From: Paramecium octaurelia
Taxonomy: Eukaryota; Ciliophora; Oligohymenophorea; Peniculida; Parameciidae
NCBI GenBank assembly: GCA_905182995.1
Contig: CAJJDP010000039.1
Location: 9,722 to 73,721 of the forward strand
Direction of reading: 5' to 3'
Length of the DNA: 64,000 bases
Shown here piece by piece: positions 22,638-34,768 of the stretch (within the stretch, counting starts at the first letter, position 1; each line of letters begins with the position of its first letter). Below the pieces are notes generated by a model. It did no database searches, was not told the DNA's origin, and worked only from the letters and a program-made list of their open reading frames with translations. A program made the position numbers and the translations under genes.

Positions 22638-24554
22638 TCAAATCATACAAAAACCTTCCTAATTCAATCTAATATTGCTATATTTATTGATTAATACCAT
22701 AAGATCATTATCTTTCTCAATCAAGATATCAGCCACAGCTTTGAATTCTCCAATATTAATCACATGTTCTTTTTCTATCGCTATTAAATTCCATAAGAAT
22801 ACTAGAAATAAATAAAGTATAGCCACTTACAACGAATGGATTCAATGATACACAAAATAAGTAATAGGTTTTTACTTTGAATTATAAAGCAAAGTTAATA
22901 AAACAGACAGATTCTTCCAACAATATTATAGAATATTGAGAAATAGTAGAAATTTTTATTATATCCTAAAATTTATCTTAAAAAACCTAAAATAAGTCTT
23001 TTATTTACAATTTGAGGATAATTTATTTAATAAACCCCAATCATATTTAACATCAACAAAGGAGACACTCAAACCTAATAAAATGATTAAACTCTGAAGA
23101 AGGTAATTCGGTAGAAAAGTCACAAAGATATTGATTTGGCTAAGTAAAATGAAAGTCAACATTGATGTAAATTTTATTAAATTGAGGTAAGATTTCTTAT
23201 CTTAAATATAAACTCTTAATGAATAATAGAAACCATATATAAAGGGCACTATTAGAACAGTCTATGATAGATAGTTGAATTCTTTAAATTAAGTCTAATG
23301 TTCGAAATAGCAAAAATAATAATGAATTGTATAGGAGAACAATCTAAAGAACTAGCTACAACTCACCTAAATATCATGATATAAATTTGATACCATTTAT
23401 TCAACGTTCCAAAGAATCTCCTTACTTAAATATAAACCACTCAATGTTTTGATTTGTAAAATCCAAAAATATTTTCTAGCTTGATATCCAAAAATTCTAA
23501 ACGGATTTATCATAAATAATATTAAAAATATCCAAAGTAAAAATAATGCATATATTGGATCAAATTCAAAAAAGTTAAACATGTGATAATAAATTAAATG
23601 ATTGCTAAGTGCATAAAATTTCAATTCAGAAATTAATCCATAATTAACAATTAATAAAAAGATTATAGTAATGACAGCAGCCAAATAATAGAACTTAGAT
23701 ATCGAATCACGTATGTAATCAATCTTAAAGATTACCCAATAATTAATGTATCTTTTTTTGAAAATCTGCAACTAAGTAGAAAAAAACCATAAATAAAATA
23801 ATGGAATTGCCATCGTTATAAATAGTAAATAAGTTGAATAGTCCTCTGAAATGCTCAAATAATTAAGATCGATTCTTTAATAAATAAAGGATAACATAAG
23901 AAAAAGTATTATCCCTCCAAGAAATCCAATATATTAGAGTTTATGTTGTATCGCATGTGATTGTTTCAGCTTTGCTAATTCATTACCATCCCATCCATTT
24001 ATTAAATATAATGCTTTGATATTCTTTATTATCTTATTCAATGACGTATCATTAACAAATTATAAACTCTTAAAGAAATGATTCATGTGACTTTCTGAAT
24101 TATCAATAAAGCTTGTATATTGATGATAAAGTGATAAAATTCGATTGGAAGCTTCAATATTAGAATTTTTGAATGACTTTAGCAGTTGCCCTTTTTTATA
24201 GAGAATTTCCAAGTTTTTTATTCTTCCTATGTCATCCTCAGAGTCTATCAATGTTTCATATTGATACTACAATATTTTAACTTGAATCATATAAAATTAA
24301 TTGCATTTATTCGTTTCGTCTTAAAACAATTGTATAAATTCTTCGTCTAAGATTTATAACTTAGTTTATATTTCTTATGGAATATTAGCATCTAAATTTT
24401 AATCTTTAATAAGTTTAATTGTTAAATTGAGGATTGGCAGAGAATTAGTTACTCTTTTAAATGGGTCTAATACTTCCTTTAAGAATTGGTAATTCAAATA
24501 AGCATTTGACCATTCTGGAACTTAATGAGATACAAAATGCTGCATAAAACTCAT
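22638..24554 (-). CDS. SPX-EXS family phosphate exporter (SYG1/XPR1-like)
   Basis: 621 residues after removing introns 22,987-23,008 (22 bases) and 22,802-22,830 (29 bases); exon lengths sum exactly to codons. The N-terminus is an SPX-like region (MQHFVSHQVPEWSNAYLNY, then FIQLFQDETNKCNQFYMIQ, compare EW...YI.Y and L..EL.K.N.FY) that senses inositol pyrophosphates in the family. Several membrane helices follow (GGIILFLMLSFIY, LLFITMAIPLFYLWFF, VITIIFLLIVNYGL, LFLLWIFLILFM). The EXS domain has INPFRIFGYQARKYFW, VSFVDVKYDWGLL, YYFSIFYNIVGRICLF, IIESIRLFLWNLIAIE and KEHVINIGEFKAV. These proteins export phosphate or handle it in internal membranes. The gene lies about 200 bases downstream of HAT1, same strand. 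Part of it recurs at 25,253-25,927 through the assembly duplication. Confidence 0.88.
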
Positions 24555-25251
24555 TGAATTTAATTATTTTATACTTAATTATAATTTTTGGTATTCAATT
24601 TTCTGTAAACTCTTTTAGATATTATTCTTAATTGATTTACTTAATTCTAGACTGTTTATGAATTCTATTAGAAATTGTGCTCTCCTCTGATCTTATCTAT
24701 GAAATCAAGTGGTAAGTTCATAAAATAAAATAAAAATATAATGTCTAATTTCAAATAACTTTGTCCTTTCTTAACTTTGTAGCAATAAGTTCAAACAAAC
24801 AGAGCTCCTCTTCTAGACTTTCTTCAGCATTAATATTCCTATCTTCTTTTTCCTTCAATTCAAGCAAGTGCATTTATTTTGGATCCAATGAACTGCCATC
24901 CTCAAATCGAACTAAAATATTCTTCTTTCTGATGTAAGGCTTTTAATGTTCTCTCAGCAAATACCTAGCAAACTCTGTCATCAATTTAGAAGACTTTCTT
25001 AAGATTTCATAGTTGAATAGATTACTTGTTCACAAACGCATACTAATATATTGAATAAGCACGTTTTATTTAATAAGCATGAAGTTTGGTTTTCTTCATA
25101 ATTTCAAACAACTTATCTTTAGGCATATCTCCAATTTCTTATATTGAATTGATAATCTATTATAGTTTTGTTTAATACCTTATTAGGGAGTATATCTTTA
25201 AAATGCTCATGTAAGATTTTCGAGTCAGTTATATCTCTCATCACTTAAAAA
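23880..25251. repeat. Perfect 1,372-bp direct repeat, copy 1 (likely assembly overlap)
   Basis: Identical to 25,253-26,624, with one N (25,252) between. It carries the 5' part of the SPX-EXS gene and the 3' part of HAT1 (stop at 24,751-24,753). The left flank continues the SPX-EXS gene; the right end is the N. Same signature as the repeat at 1,623-4,481. Confidence 0.92.
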
Positions 25252-25252
25252 N

Positions 25253-26624
25253 ATAAATAAAGGATAACATAAGAAAAAGTATTATCCCTCCAAGAAATCC
25301 AATATATTAGAGTTTATGTTGTATCGCATGTGATTGTTTCAGCTTTGCTAATTCATTACCATCCCATCCATTTATTAAATATAATGCTTTGATATTCTTT
25401 ATTATCTTATTCAATGACGTATCATTAACAAATTATAAACTCTTAAAGAAATGATTCATGTGACTTTCTGAATTATCAATAAAGCTTGTATATTGATGAT
25501 AAAGTGATAAAATTCGATTGGAAGCTTCAATATTAGAATTTTTGAATGACTTTAGCAGTTGCCCTTTTTTATAGAGAATTTCCAAGTTTTTTATTCTTCC
25601 TATGTCATCCTCAGAGTCTATCAATGTTTCATATTGATACTACAATATTTTAACTTGAATCATATAAAATTAATTGCATTTATTCGTTTCGTCTTAAAAC
25701 AATTGTATAAATTCTTCGTCTAAGATTTATAACTTAGTTTATATTTCTTATGGAATATTAGCATCTAAATTTTAATCTTTAATAAGTTTAATTGTTAAAT
25801 TGAGGATTGGCAGAGAATTAGTTACTCTTTTAAATGGGTCTAATACTTCCTTTAAGAATTGGTAATTCAAATAAGCATTTGACCATTCTGGAACTTAATG
25901 AGATACAAAATGCTGCATAAAACTCATTGAATTTAATTATTTTATACTTAATTATAATTTTTGGTATTCAATTTTCTGTAAACTCTTTTAGATATTATTC
26001 TTAATTGATTTACTTAATTCTAGACTGTTTATGAATTCTATTAGAAATTGTGCTCTCCTCTGATCTTATCTATGAAATCAAGTGGTAAGTTCATAAAATA
26101 AAATAAAAATATAATGTCTAATTTCAAATAACTTTGTCCTTTCTTAACTTTGTAGCAATAAGTTCAAACAAACAGAGCTCCTCTTCTAGACTTTCTTCAG
26201 CATTAATATTCCTATCTTCTTTTTCCTTCAATTCAAGCAAGTGCATTTATTTTGGATCCAATGAACTGCCATCCTCAAATCGAACTAAAATATTCTTCTT
26301 TCTGATGTAAGGCTTTTAATGTTCTCTCAGCAAATACCTAGCAAACTCTGTCATCAATTTAGAAGACTTTCTTAAGATTTCATAGTTGAATAGATTACTT
26401 GTTCACAAACGCATACTAATATATTGAATAAGCACGTTTTATTTAATAAGCATGAAGTTTGGTTTTCTTCATAATTTCAAACAACTTATCTTTAGGCATA
26501 TCTCCAATTTCTTATATTGAATTGATAATCTATTATAGTTTTGTTTAATACCTTATTAGGGAGTATATCTTTAAAATGCTCATGTAAGATTTTCGAGTCA
26601 GTTATATCTCTCATCACTTAAAAA
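25253..26624. repeat. Perfect 1,372-bp direct repeat, copy 2 (likely assembly overlap)
   Basis: Exact copy of 23,880-25,251. It carries the complete 3' end of HAT1 in continuity with its 5' end, plus a truncated SPX-EXS 5' fragment (25,253-25,927, minus) that is cut at the N. The fragment should not be counted as a second gene. Confidence 0.92.
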
Positions 26625-27453
26625 TCTTCAGAAGGATCTTCAAGTGTAATTTATAAGCACTTCTCATCCTCCAAACCCAATTTATAAACAGTCTTTAGCA
26701 TTTTACTCCCATGACCTTTCCTCTGGTATTATGGCAAGAATAGCATTTGACTCAAACGATGTCTCTGCTTATTCCATCCAATATTAAACTTAAATACGGT
26801 AGTCAACCCGACAAATTGGCGTTTTTCATACAATGTTAAATACACCCATTCATTTTCATCCCCTGGATATTGAACTCCATCAATTAAAACTAAAAGAAAT
26901 GCTTATAAAAAAGGCTTGAATTAGACAAACCCTTTTGTTGTTGCCATTTGACATTTGTATATTCTGAAATCTCCATATTCTTCAATTAAGTCTCCTAAAG
27001 GCTCCTAATTTTCTTCTTCTTCAAGGGCTTAAAGAAACTACTCTTCACTAGAAAGGAAACCAGCCTCATACACTTTATTAAAGCTCTCATATAAGTCATC
27101 TGCATCTTCAGTCTGCTCGCTATAGGATATCTATAGTAAGGTATTTTGAATGGGTTTACTTTAATGTAAGGCTTCAATCCAAGTGCTGTGACATGAATGG
27201 TAATCTTAAGATCTTTGTATCCATATATTTCATTTGTTGATCTAAACACCTGATGAACATAACTGGGTTGAAATTTCAGCCCTTGATCTGCCTTATATTA
27301 CTCCACTGTTCCCACTAGAATATATGTGATTGCTAAAGAGCCATTAGTAATAAATGGATCATCCACTCTTTAGACTTCTGGTGGTTTCTCAAGGTATTTG
27401 AGAGCATTCATTCTTAAATATTAGCCTTGCTCTTCGTCAAATAGGTTTGCCAT
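26124..27453 (-). CDS. HAT1: Type B histone acetyltransferase catalytic subunit
   Basis: 416 residues in four exons after removing introns 27,131-27,159, 26,530-26,551 and 26,371-26,398 (29, 22 and 28 bases). This is close to yeast (374) and human (419) HAT1. The N-terminal HAT1 region includes LKPYIKISYSEQTEDADDLY; the substrate-channel region includes YGDFRIYKC and WVYLTLYEK. The GNAT acetyl-CoA motif A is LSQMLFLPQYQRKGHGSKML (QxxGxG-type QRKGHGS). The HAT1-specific LEDPSEDFQVMRD carries the Glu/Asp pair used in catalysis. HAT1 acetylates newly made histone H4 at Lys5 and Lys12 with RbAp46/48-type partners before chromatin assembly. The 3' end also appears in the duplicated copy (24,751-25,251). 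The start MANLFDEEQ is the first ATG after a TGA-rich upstream. Confidence 0.93.
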
Positions 27454-27775
27454 CCAATATATTATTATTTTGGCGCCAATAAAAATAATAATAAACTAGT
27501 GATAAAGAGAATGTGATTTGCATTTATTATGTTTAAACTTTAAATCAACTGAAAAATATTTGTTTATTTGAATTAGCCATTGAGATTGTAACAGAATTCG
27601 AATCAAATAATAAATATTTATTAAATACTGATAATCTGTAAATACATTTTATAAGTAGTTGTAGACAGTATTCAATTCATCAATATAACTTATTCAAGCC
27701 AAGGATTTATTTAAATTGGGAATTGATCATTTGATTTCTTAATTCCCAATTATATTCATTAATATTAAATTGTTA
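27454..27775. promoter_or_regulatory. Divergent intergenic region between HAT1 and the DENN gene
   Basis: 322 bases between the start of HAT1 (minus) and the DENN-domain gene (plus). It must hold both promoters. A short direct/inverted AATTGGGAATTG... CAATTCCCAATT pair lies near 27,713-27,751; its function is unknown. Confidence 0.45.
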
Positions 27776-30140
27776 ATGGAGAAATTAGGCAACCTATTTG
27801 AATTCTTTGTGACTACAGGGATTAAAACTAATGATTAAGGTAATCACAAACAATTAATCTATTTGTAGATGTGATACTTTAATCATGTACTACTGCAAAT
27901 AAGAAGGATCTTGCAATACTTACAATATTTCCAAATCCAGTGGAACGTAAGATGAATCATGTTCTAGCGGACATAGCTTTGGTAATAGTTATTGAAATTA
28001 TAATCTTTTAGTGGTGCTTTCCTTTGGGAGTAAAAACAATCAAAGAAGGAGATAGCAAATTTAATAAAATAGAAGAGTATTTTAAAGAGGATGACGCTTA
28101 GGCATCTACAAATGAGATCAATTACTTTGTTATCAATGATTTCAAATAGCACATCAAGTTTTATTGTACATCCGCTTGCTTCTATGAGAAGATGTTCATA
28201 ATCATGCCTCCGAACGATAAATTAATGTAAGTCTTTGTGCCTAAGGCCTTCTGCGTAATATCTCGTTTTCCTGCATTCATCCCCCAAAGAAGTTTTGTAA
28301 TGCAATTGCTCAAAATCCAGAAGCTTCGCCTATCATAAAACAGAGAAAGAGATAAAATAATAACTATCAAGAGAGGGCAATAGGAATATTAGATTGAAGA
28401 AATCAAACTCTACGATTTCTATATTCGAACAGCACTGACACAATGTCCATTAGTATAAGATAAGTATTTATATATCAATAAATAGCAAGCGTAGAGTATA
28501 GGTTAAAGTTCAGCAGTTCCGAGATTTGGATGAACTACTACGTCTCCAACTCCCATCTAACAACTCACTTTTCCATATTTAAGTTGTCAAATAACCTTTT
28601 CGATGTTTTAATTTTCAATTAGCCCATCTTTAATTTGTACAAGTTACTATTGTACATGATGCTTGAGTATCAAATCATCATTGTGTCTCGTAAACCTGCT
28701 GGAATAACATTGTTTTGCCAATCATTAGTCGAGTTACTTGCTCCTTTGTAATGGCGTGGTCTCTTTATTCCATTTTTAAGACCTGGATCATTCGATTTCC
28801 ATAAATCCCAACTCCCCTATATAATTGGTCTAGATAGAAATCTCTATGAAATAGTAAATAAACTCATTTAATTTAGTCTGAAAAACCATTGCCAAAGGAA
28901 TTAAAAAGAGTGATTTATGATATTGATGATGGACGCATTCTATCCAGGTCAGATGATCCAAAATGTCCCAAACAATATCAAAATTACTTCATTCGAAAAA
29001 TGAACACTGTATTTGCAGATCTTAAATTTTATGAGAATGTAATTAAATCTAATAACATAGGAAATTTTTGAAGAAGGGATAATGAAATATCGATAAGCAT
29101 TTTATAATGTTAAATTACTCATGTTAAATGATATCTATAAGTACTTTAGTACTGATACATCAAACCAGAAATCAGAGAAAAAGATTGTTATGTTTGATTA
29201 TAAGAAATTTCTAAATTCTTTTGAAAGTCAAGATTAACTCTTTTTCTTGCAATTTCTTAAAACTTTATCATTTCAATAATTTGTAAAAGATCTCTATAAA
29301 GTTATGGAATATAGAGAGGAGTTCATTAAAAACAATATTCAAAATGTAGAGTACTATTTTAGTTGTGTACTTCAATTCTTTGATGATGTTAGATTTCTCA
29401 GTATTCGCTTTGGAGAACAAACTCTTGATGATAAATTGGTCATCTTAGAAAATTTACAGAATAATTAAATCAAAGCAGTTCTTGAAAGGAAAAACGAATC
29501 CAGCAATTATAAAGTTATAGAAATGAAAACAACTGATTTCATTCCTGAATATTTGGAACATCTTAAAAATAGTAGTCTCAATCTTAGTATGGAAATGCAA
29601 GCCTTAGCCAAATTCATTTAAACAGTTCCACAATAAGAAGAAATAGTAGTTGAATAACAACAAAAAATAGTGTAACAAGGTGGACCAGATATGAATCAAT
29701 CAGAAGAATAGGATAATATCTCTTAAGAATCCTCTAAAATTCAGTCAGACAAATCAGATCAACATAGTTAATTTCATCATTCATTACCTCCATAAGAAAA
29801 GGTTAATTGGGAATTGCAAACCATAGCTGTAAGTAATGCCTCAGAATATAGAAAATAATATTAAATTAAACATCTAAATCTTATTAGTAAGAGGAATACT
29901 TTTAGAAAGAAGAATCTACTAGAAAATGAAGAAGAGGAAGAACAAATGCAATTGAATCAAAATACAAATACCAATAACTTTATTGTTACTAATATTGCTG
30001 ACAAAAATATGCTTAGTTTACCTGTTAAGGATAATTAATCCATGGCCGCAAGATCCTATTTCAACAAGAGTATGGTCCCATTAATTGGAGATTATGGAAA
30101 CGCAGAAATTATGGTGCCTAATTAAGATAACATGATTTGA
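27776..30140 (+). CDS. DENN-domain protein (Rab exchange factor family)
   Basis: About 750 residues. The three DENN parts are in order. The uDENN starts LFEFFVTTGI and continues LTIFPNPVE, ALWCFPLGVKTIKEG and FVPKAFCVISRFPAFIP. The cDENN has FSIFKLSNNLFDVLIFNQPI, LLLYMMLEYQIIIVSRKPAG and QWRGLFIPFLRP through LPYIIGLDR. The dDENN has LKRVIYDIDDGRI and FLKTLSFQQFV. Introns that fix the frame are 27,840-27,868, 28,835-28,870 region (GTAAATAAAC...TTTAG, 23 bases) and 22 bases near 29,035-29,060; a further one (length 2 mod 3) is needed near 28,445-28,480, best read as 28,445-28,464. A 30-base GTA...TAG stretch at 27,982-28,011 is open in frame and may be an intron or coding. The C-terminus is Gln/Ser-rich. 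DENN proteins exchange nucleotide on Rabs. A VPS9 exchange factor lies 11 kb away. Confidence 0.85.
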
Positions 30141-30225
30141 ATATAATTTATAATATACCAATAAAATATGCTATAAAAATTCTTTCTAATGTACGAATTT
30201 AGGTAAATACATAAAACTAAATCAC

Positions 30226-33200
30226 TCATAATTAAAAGAAACATTCATATACATCTTAGTCAGTCAATTCTTCTATTTACTGAATTCCGTCATCACTTTC
30301 CATTTCTTCCTATGTAGCATATACTTGGACACTAATTGAACCTTGCAATATCAAATTTTGACATTCTCTTAACTTTTAAGGGAAGGCTTCATCTAAATAT
30401 TTTATTACATCTTGGATTTCTGTAAAAGCATAATTTTTATTCACTATTTTATCCCAAACAAATTACCCTTCTTCTTAAAGAGTCTTAAATTTGATTTCAT
30501 TTGATAATTTGATTATTGTTTGAGACTTTTAATCTAAGATTTCTTCATCCAACAACTTATTTAAATAAATGTTAGCTTATTTTAAAAATTGATCTATCTA
30601 TTCCTTTCCTTTTTTAGGAGTAGCTCCCTAAAGATAGATTTAGAGACCATCAGCACATCCTAATGGTTTTCTTTTAATAGTGACCTATTATCCCATAGGG
30701 AAATAATTATTAGCATATAATTGAAGGAAGTCAGCATAGAAATACAATTTAGCAGTGTTTTCCAAATTCTTCAAACCAGTTTAATAGTAATTTAGGACTG
30801 AAGACATAGTATCTATGTTTGATTCCCTTTTAACTTTGTATTTTAGAGTCTATCCCTTTAAATTCAATGTTCTAGTAATATACATTTCCTATGAATCTTC
30901 AAATACACTATCACTGGGTAGAATATTTCCCAAATTGAGAATTTAAATTTTACTAGCTAATAATTATGCTTGGAACATTTAGAAACTTTGATAATCAATT
31001 TTTATTAATTCATCTAATATTTCTTAAGGAGAACTGACAGGTCTAAGCATGATCTTAGGTAAATAGTATTGTTAAGTGAGCAATGATAATTTTTGATCAT
31101 GAAATCTTTTAATATCTTAGCTTAGCAAATCTTTTACATAAATAAACAATTGTTCATCATCAGTACTCATTAGATCAAACACTTTATCCTAAAATTCTGA
31201 TTGCTTCTCAGAATAACTCAACATTTGTACATTAAGTCCATTTATTGTTTCTTTAAATGTTAGTTCATATCCAAACAGAATTTCTTATTAGAATTACTTC
31301 TTTGATAATTCAGTATAAAACTTTTACAATAATTTTAGCATTGTTTTACCTTCTACCAAAGTAGATTCTGGTTTTTCTATAAACAACCCTGTAAACACCA
31401 TAGCACCTAATCTACTCGGTTTCCACCAAACATTACTTGAAATTTAAAATGGAACCAAGGAGATTTGAGCAGCTTTTTCTTACTCAGAGCAATTATTCAT
31501 AAAATTAGGCAGAGGAAACTCGCACTTAAATTCAATAGTTTCAAACTTAATTAGTTATGACCCATCATATTTTCCATCTTTAACAGAATTAATTAGATCA
31601 TCTATTTAAGATTTACTTTACTCTTGAGTAATATATTAAGTTGGTGCCTAACAAACCGATACTAATGCCAAATTCTCTGGTAAAAATGTGCTTAATGAAG
31701 GCAATTAAAATTAATATTGATTTGTTTCATCAAATTATTTAGTGACAAGTTTTAAATCATATTGAAATTCTTAATGAAGTTTATTTAGGACTGCATCCAC
31801 AATAAATATAGAATCGTCATTTATTGATTTGTGATTTGGATCAAATTAAAAGTTATCACTACCTATCAAGATGATGAAGTTGTTCTATAGATTTGTTAAA
31901 TATTAATCAAATTCATCTTTATCGAAAATAGGGAAACTCTCTTCACCTTTTAATCCATAAATTGGATCTTTGAATAAATTCTAACCAATTTTTATTAAAT
32001 CTTCCTGATATTTTGTATTAAACAACAATTCTTCAGTAGCCAACATTTGGGAATACAAGTATGTTAATTAGGTTTCATCTGCTGATTGTAGAAAGCTGAG
32101 AAATGAAATAAATTTGTTAATAGTATTTAAAGCATTACTGACCTCTATGTCTAATGTGATAGATAACTAATTTTCTTGGATAGACCCTGTAAATGGTTTT
32201 GGTAATAAATACGATAAAAATCTTTGACAACTCAATTCATCACTTATTGAGAGTAATTGTAGTAGATCTGTATCGCTCTTGAATTTAAGAATTTGTCTGC
32301 CTTATGGATAATTATTTTCATAGGTTGGATCATGATACTTGTGCAAATTCTTCAATTTCATTAAATCAGATGTTAACAGTCTGGATTAAATAGTCTCATA
32401 CTCCTCTTGACTTTTGAATACAAAACTAATAGAATCCGAAGAGATATGTTCAGTATAAAATTAGTATATGTAATCTTATTCAACAGATAGAATGGATAAT
32501 TCTTTTAAGTTAGCTAATGAGTTTAAAAATTGAGACACGTATTGGAAATGAGCAGACTTAGAATCATTCATCATTTTTTCATAGAGTTCCTTAGCATTTT
32601 TAACTATATCAACAAACATAGGTTAAGTGAATATAATATATAGCTCCTTTAATTTTGCATTTAATTCTTCCAATAGGTTTAATTAGACTTTTAGAAAAGT
32701 GAATTATTCATGAACTTCAACCTAGAAATTGGTTTATAGACATCTGAACATTAGTTCAGTTAATCCAGGATATTCCTATGGGTCATTGATACTGCCAATA
32801 TTGATGGATACCACCAAATTAATACCTTCAGTTGGAGATTAGATGTATAAAATCTTTAATCCGTTTTGTAATTCTTTATATGTATAAATATTCTTTGAAA
32901 AGACAGGCTTAATTATTGATATTTCAGCTTCTTGTGATATGATCAATTCTTCTAAGTCATCCACAATATTTAACTATTATTCCAACTATTGCTCCAATTA
33001 AGCTTATTTGTTTATAGTATCATTTTCCTTTTTGTTAATTTGGATATCATCATCATCAATCCAATCTGTACGTATGTCATTATATTACTCGATTTTTGAT
33101 AAATAATTATCTAGTACTTCATCTAAAGTTTATTCATCTTCTTTCGGAATTTACTTTTCAACCTTCTCTTGACCTAAATTTTATAGCCCTTCACTTATTT

Positions 33201-33558
33201 TATTGAAAACATCTTAAACAACGGATTCTTTTGGGCGAACTAATTATGGAGTAACACGTACATTATTTTCTATTGGTTTACTAGGAATCACAACTAATGC
33301 ATAGAACCATCATTCATTACCATTGTAATGTTTTAATAATCCAAATCCAGATAATCCAATCATTAATAAAAGTATCAGAATCACAATGGCATCAAATTTA
33401 GATGGACCTGATTGATCTGGCTTTTGTTTTTGATTATCATATTCTTCCCAATTTGAACTAGAAGAGAATCTTTGGACTTGAGGTTGATATTATTCTTGTG
33501 CATTCTCCCCGGCTATTAAATTTTAACCTTCCTCATCTTATTAAGGTATTTAATTCAT
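30226..33558 (-). CDS. Membrane-anchored M16 peptidase-like protein lacking the zinc site
   Basis: 1,101 residues with one 27-base intron (33,294-33,320) that contains an in-frame TGA. A cytosolic-type Gln-rich N-terminus is followed by one membrane helix (FDAIVILILLLMIGLSGFGL, residues about 60-80), then an acidic Gln/Glu-rich spacer and an insulysin/nardilysin-like body of about 900 residues. The first M16 domain starts LQNGLKILYIQSP, NLVVSINIGSINDPQEYPGL, aligned with NG..VLLI.DP, ..V.VGS..DP....GL. Active M16 enzymes then have HFLEH (HxxEH); here the sequence is TELMFRCLQT, and the stretch normally carrying the third zinc ligand is shortened (LYIIFTQPMFV follows soon). Later domains keep the fold (FQPSSNVWWKPSRLGAMV-like, EILFGYELTF, QGSISVQVYA). 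It is probably a non-catalytic, membrane-tethered relative. It ends 86 bases from the DENN gene, convergent. Confidence 0.85.
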
Positions 33559-33773
33559 TTAATAATTAAAAAAAATAAGAGTAAATGTTTATAATTAAAT
33601 TCCTAAAAACCATCAAGTCTTGTTTAGAATAGTTAAACTTTGAAAATTTGATATTTTTAGACAAGAATATTGATATGTAGAACCATCTAAGATTATTATT
33701 CCATTCTGCTGATCTAAATTTATATAAGAATTTTATCTTTATTTTTTTCTATATCTATATATATTTATCATTC

Positions 33774-34739
33774 TCAGGTTAATTGAATGATTTTAGCAGT
33801 GCGATCACTGCTTGTTGTTACAATTTGATTACCATTGACAGAGACACTCATAATGGAATTAGCATGTAGTTGATGTTTTGCAAAATTCTTCTAATTTTCT
33901 TAAATCATTAACTATCCAGTTGTTGTCCCCAATACCAATTTACTTTTGAATGCACCAATACAGCTAATCTCACTATCGAAGGTAGAGATTGAGACAATTT
34001 AATCTTGGAAAAATAGCTTTAGTTCCTTCTATGATACACAGTATATTTTCTTGTTCATTATTTAAATTTTGGAGATTTCATTTGAAAATACTATGATCTA
34101 ATATAAATGTATACTTCCTACACGTTTTTTAAGCTTCAATTTATAAGTTATGAAATTCAAATATCCATCCTTATCTCCTAGCCAAATGCCATCATCAGCA
34201 GCCATTACACTTGTAATGCTGCTGAGGTGTTCATATTTGGATTTCTACTACGTCAGCATATTCCAAAGACACAAAAATCGTTATTATTAAATAGTATTAT
34301 GCATGAATAGACAAGTTTTCAAATAAAAGTCGCAAACAAAATAGGGACTATCTTATTAATCTATCTATTCGATTTTTCTATCTTCATTAATTTGTAATAA
34401 ATGATTTTTGCTGGTAATGCACAAATATTTATCGCCTGTGATCTTAAGAAGACCTTTATAATCAATTGATTCTTTACCTACACAAAAAGTATTGATTTTA
34501 ACATCCTCTGCGTTTTTTCTTTTGAATAGTACATTACCACCCCATTAAGCAATCACTAGTTCGTTTTGATTGCAAGCTCCTCCTATCAATTACTTTGAAT
34601 TGCTATAGGTTTCGATGATTTCCATTTGATAATAAATATATCCATTTGCTACATAAACGCACACTTTATAACAATATTATTAATCCGTATTAAAAAGTGC
34701 TTGATAAAATAGACAAGATGCATTCAATTACAAATTCAT
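33774..34739 (-). CDS. WD40-repeat protein
   Basis: An intron-free frame, 321 residues from the ATG at 34,739 (MNLQLNASCLFYQ). The same frame has an upstream ATG at 34,835 that would add 32 residues, but that would overlap the end of the preceding gene. Beta-propeller blades are visible: YVANGYIYYQ, VIAQWGGNVLFKRK, RFLCLWNMLTQQKSKYEHLS, SITSVMAADDGIWLGDKDG, CIGAFKSKLVLGTTTGQL and the clear last blade LHANSIMSVSVNGNQ then VTTSSDRTAKI. The blades lack the usual GH..WD spacing in places, so the propeller is diverged. No function can be assigned. It lies downstream of the secreted coiled-coil gene on the same strand. Confidence 0.65.
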
Positions 34740-34768
34740 CTAAGGCTCATGAATCACAATATTATTAA

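Noticed and set aside
25433-25624. Second copy of a 63-codon ORF identical to 24,060-24,251
   Set aside because: It lies in the duplicated assembly overlap and is part of the SPX-EXS gene, not a separate gene.
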